DNA of 64,000 bases from Lumbricus rubellus (lineage: Eukaryota > Annelida > Clitellata > Crassiclitellata > Lumbricidae). Shown one piece after another: positions 63,364 to 64,000 of the stretch. Location of the stretch: NCBI GenBank assembly GCA_945859605.1, contig OX243821.1, positions 15,630,226 to 15,694,225 on the forward strand, given 5' to 3'. The first letter of the stretch is position 1; every line of letters starts with the position of its first letter. The notes beneath the pieces were generated by a model. It had not been told where the DNA came from. It ran no database searches and was given only the letters and a program-made list of their open reading frames with translations. The position numbers and the translations under genes were made by a program.

Positions 63364-64000
63364 GTAAGCCTAATTTTAACTTTATCCTACAATCGATCGA
63401 GCTGTAAAGGGAAGTTTACGGAGTTTGGGCTTGTTTTGAGCCGAAGAATGTCATTGACGAGAATATGGCGCATCTGTCTTCATCCTTTTGGAATGTGGTG
63501 CCGTCATTTTGACTCGATGTCGAATAATTATGTTTGGCTGTGTAACTGTTAAGCGATTATAAATTACTAATTGGTAGGTGACGGATAAAGTTAATTGCAA
63601 CGATAGATGCGGACTTTTCGCTTTAAGTGGCCACACCTTGGGTGATTACAACGAGCCGAGAATAGCAGCTGAATAACCATGGATAGCTCATCGCAGATAG
63701 GCTACCCCCCGTTTAATACCCAACTGAAAAGCTAAATACAGGCCGTTGAAAATAGAATTGGCCAATTCCGAACTGACTGGCCTACCTTAGCAGATGTGCT
63801 GGAGCCCATTCCTAAGTTTGTATTGTTTGGCTGTCATACACTGCCTTTGGTCAGCTATTTACTATATAATACGGTATATTAAACCGGTAGTCATTAAGGG
63901 GTCTGAGCACTTTTGGTTCGTATGTCTTGATGGTGTAAGTTTTATGTAACATATGTAACCATGTATATAATGTATGTGTCCAATTTATGTATATAATTAT
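63364..64000. other. possible first intron or intergenic DNA
   Basis: AT-rich with no further exon recognised before the window ends. Confidence 0.4.

Overview
The window is animal nuclear DNA: spliced genes with GT-AG introns, tRNA-derived SINEs, LINE remnants, many DNA-transposon copies and long microsatellites. The proteins are metazoan, and the gene set plus the repeat style fit a marine invertebrate, probably a non-vertebrate deuterostome such as an echinoderm or hemichordate. Species cannot be fixed from sequence alone. A recurring short word, AGGCCTA, is scattered over the whole window.

Layout. 1-245: possible last exon of an unidentified upstream gene. 246-8512: gene-poor, with a pyrimidine tract, a 63-bp piggyBac-like element, a LINE fragment and a 1.8-kb minisatellite. 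8513-25354 (+): a 22-exon secreted GH31 alpha-glucosidase of 989 residues with three tandem trefoil domains. Its introns are full of microsatellites and hAT-type elements. 27284-35792 (-): a 10-exon USP1 deubiquitinase (784 aa). 37181-42894 (+): a 6-exon mitochondrial elongation factor Ts (TSFM, 315 aa), divergent from USP1. 44196-44929 (-): a 2-exon Mediator subunit MED9 (91 aa), tail to tail with TSFM. 46903-56411 (-): an 11-exon TPR protein of 393 aa that looks like the RPL4 assembly chaperone Acl4. 57085-59465 (+): a 3-exon mitochondrial ribosomal protein L41 (167 aa), head to head with the Acl4-like gene. 59466-63255: repeats, including a complete hAT-type element. 63256-63363: possible 5' exon of a gene running out of the window. 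All exon models were joined by eye. Every junction keeps phase, and the protein lengths come out close to those of the families.

How the genes fit together. Apart from the digestive or lysosomal glucosidase, this is a compact housekeeping neighbourhood: DNA-damage deubiquitination (USP1), transcription (MED9), and mitochondrial or cytosolic translation (TSFM, MRPL41, Acl4-like). Two divergent pairs, USP1/TSFM and Acl4-like/MRPL41, may share promoters.

Mobile DNA. At least six elements have recognisable terminal inverted repeats with 8-bp target duplications (hAT type). Others have TWA duplications (Harbinger type), TTAA (piggyBac type) and TA (mariner type). Two tRNA-derived SINE families are present. 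One ends in a stem-loop whose paired bases covary between copies. No wholly new coding system was found. The most interesting signals are that structured retroposon tail, tandem repeats placed at splice acceptors, the frame-cycling minisatellite, and a transposon that landed 18 nt inside a splice donor.
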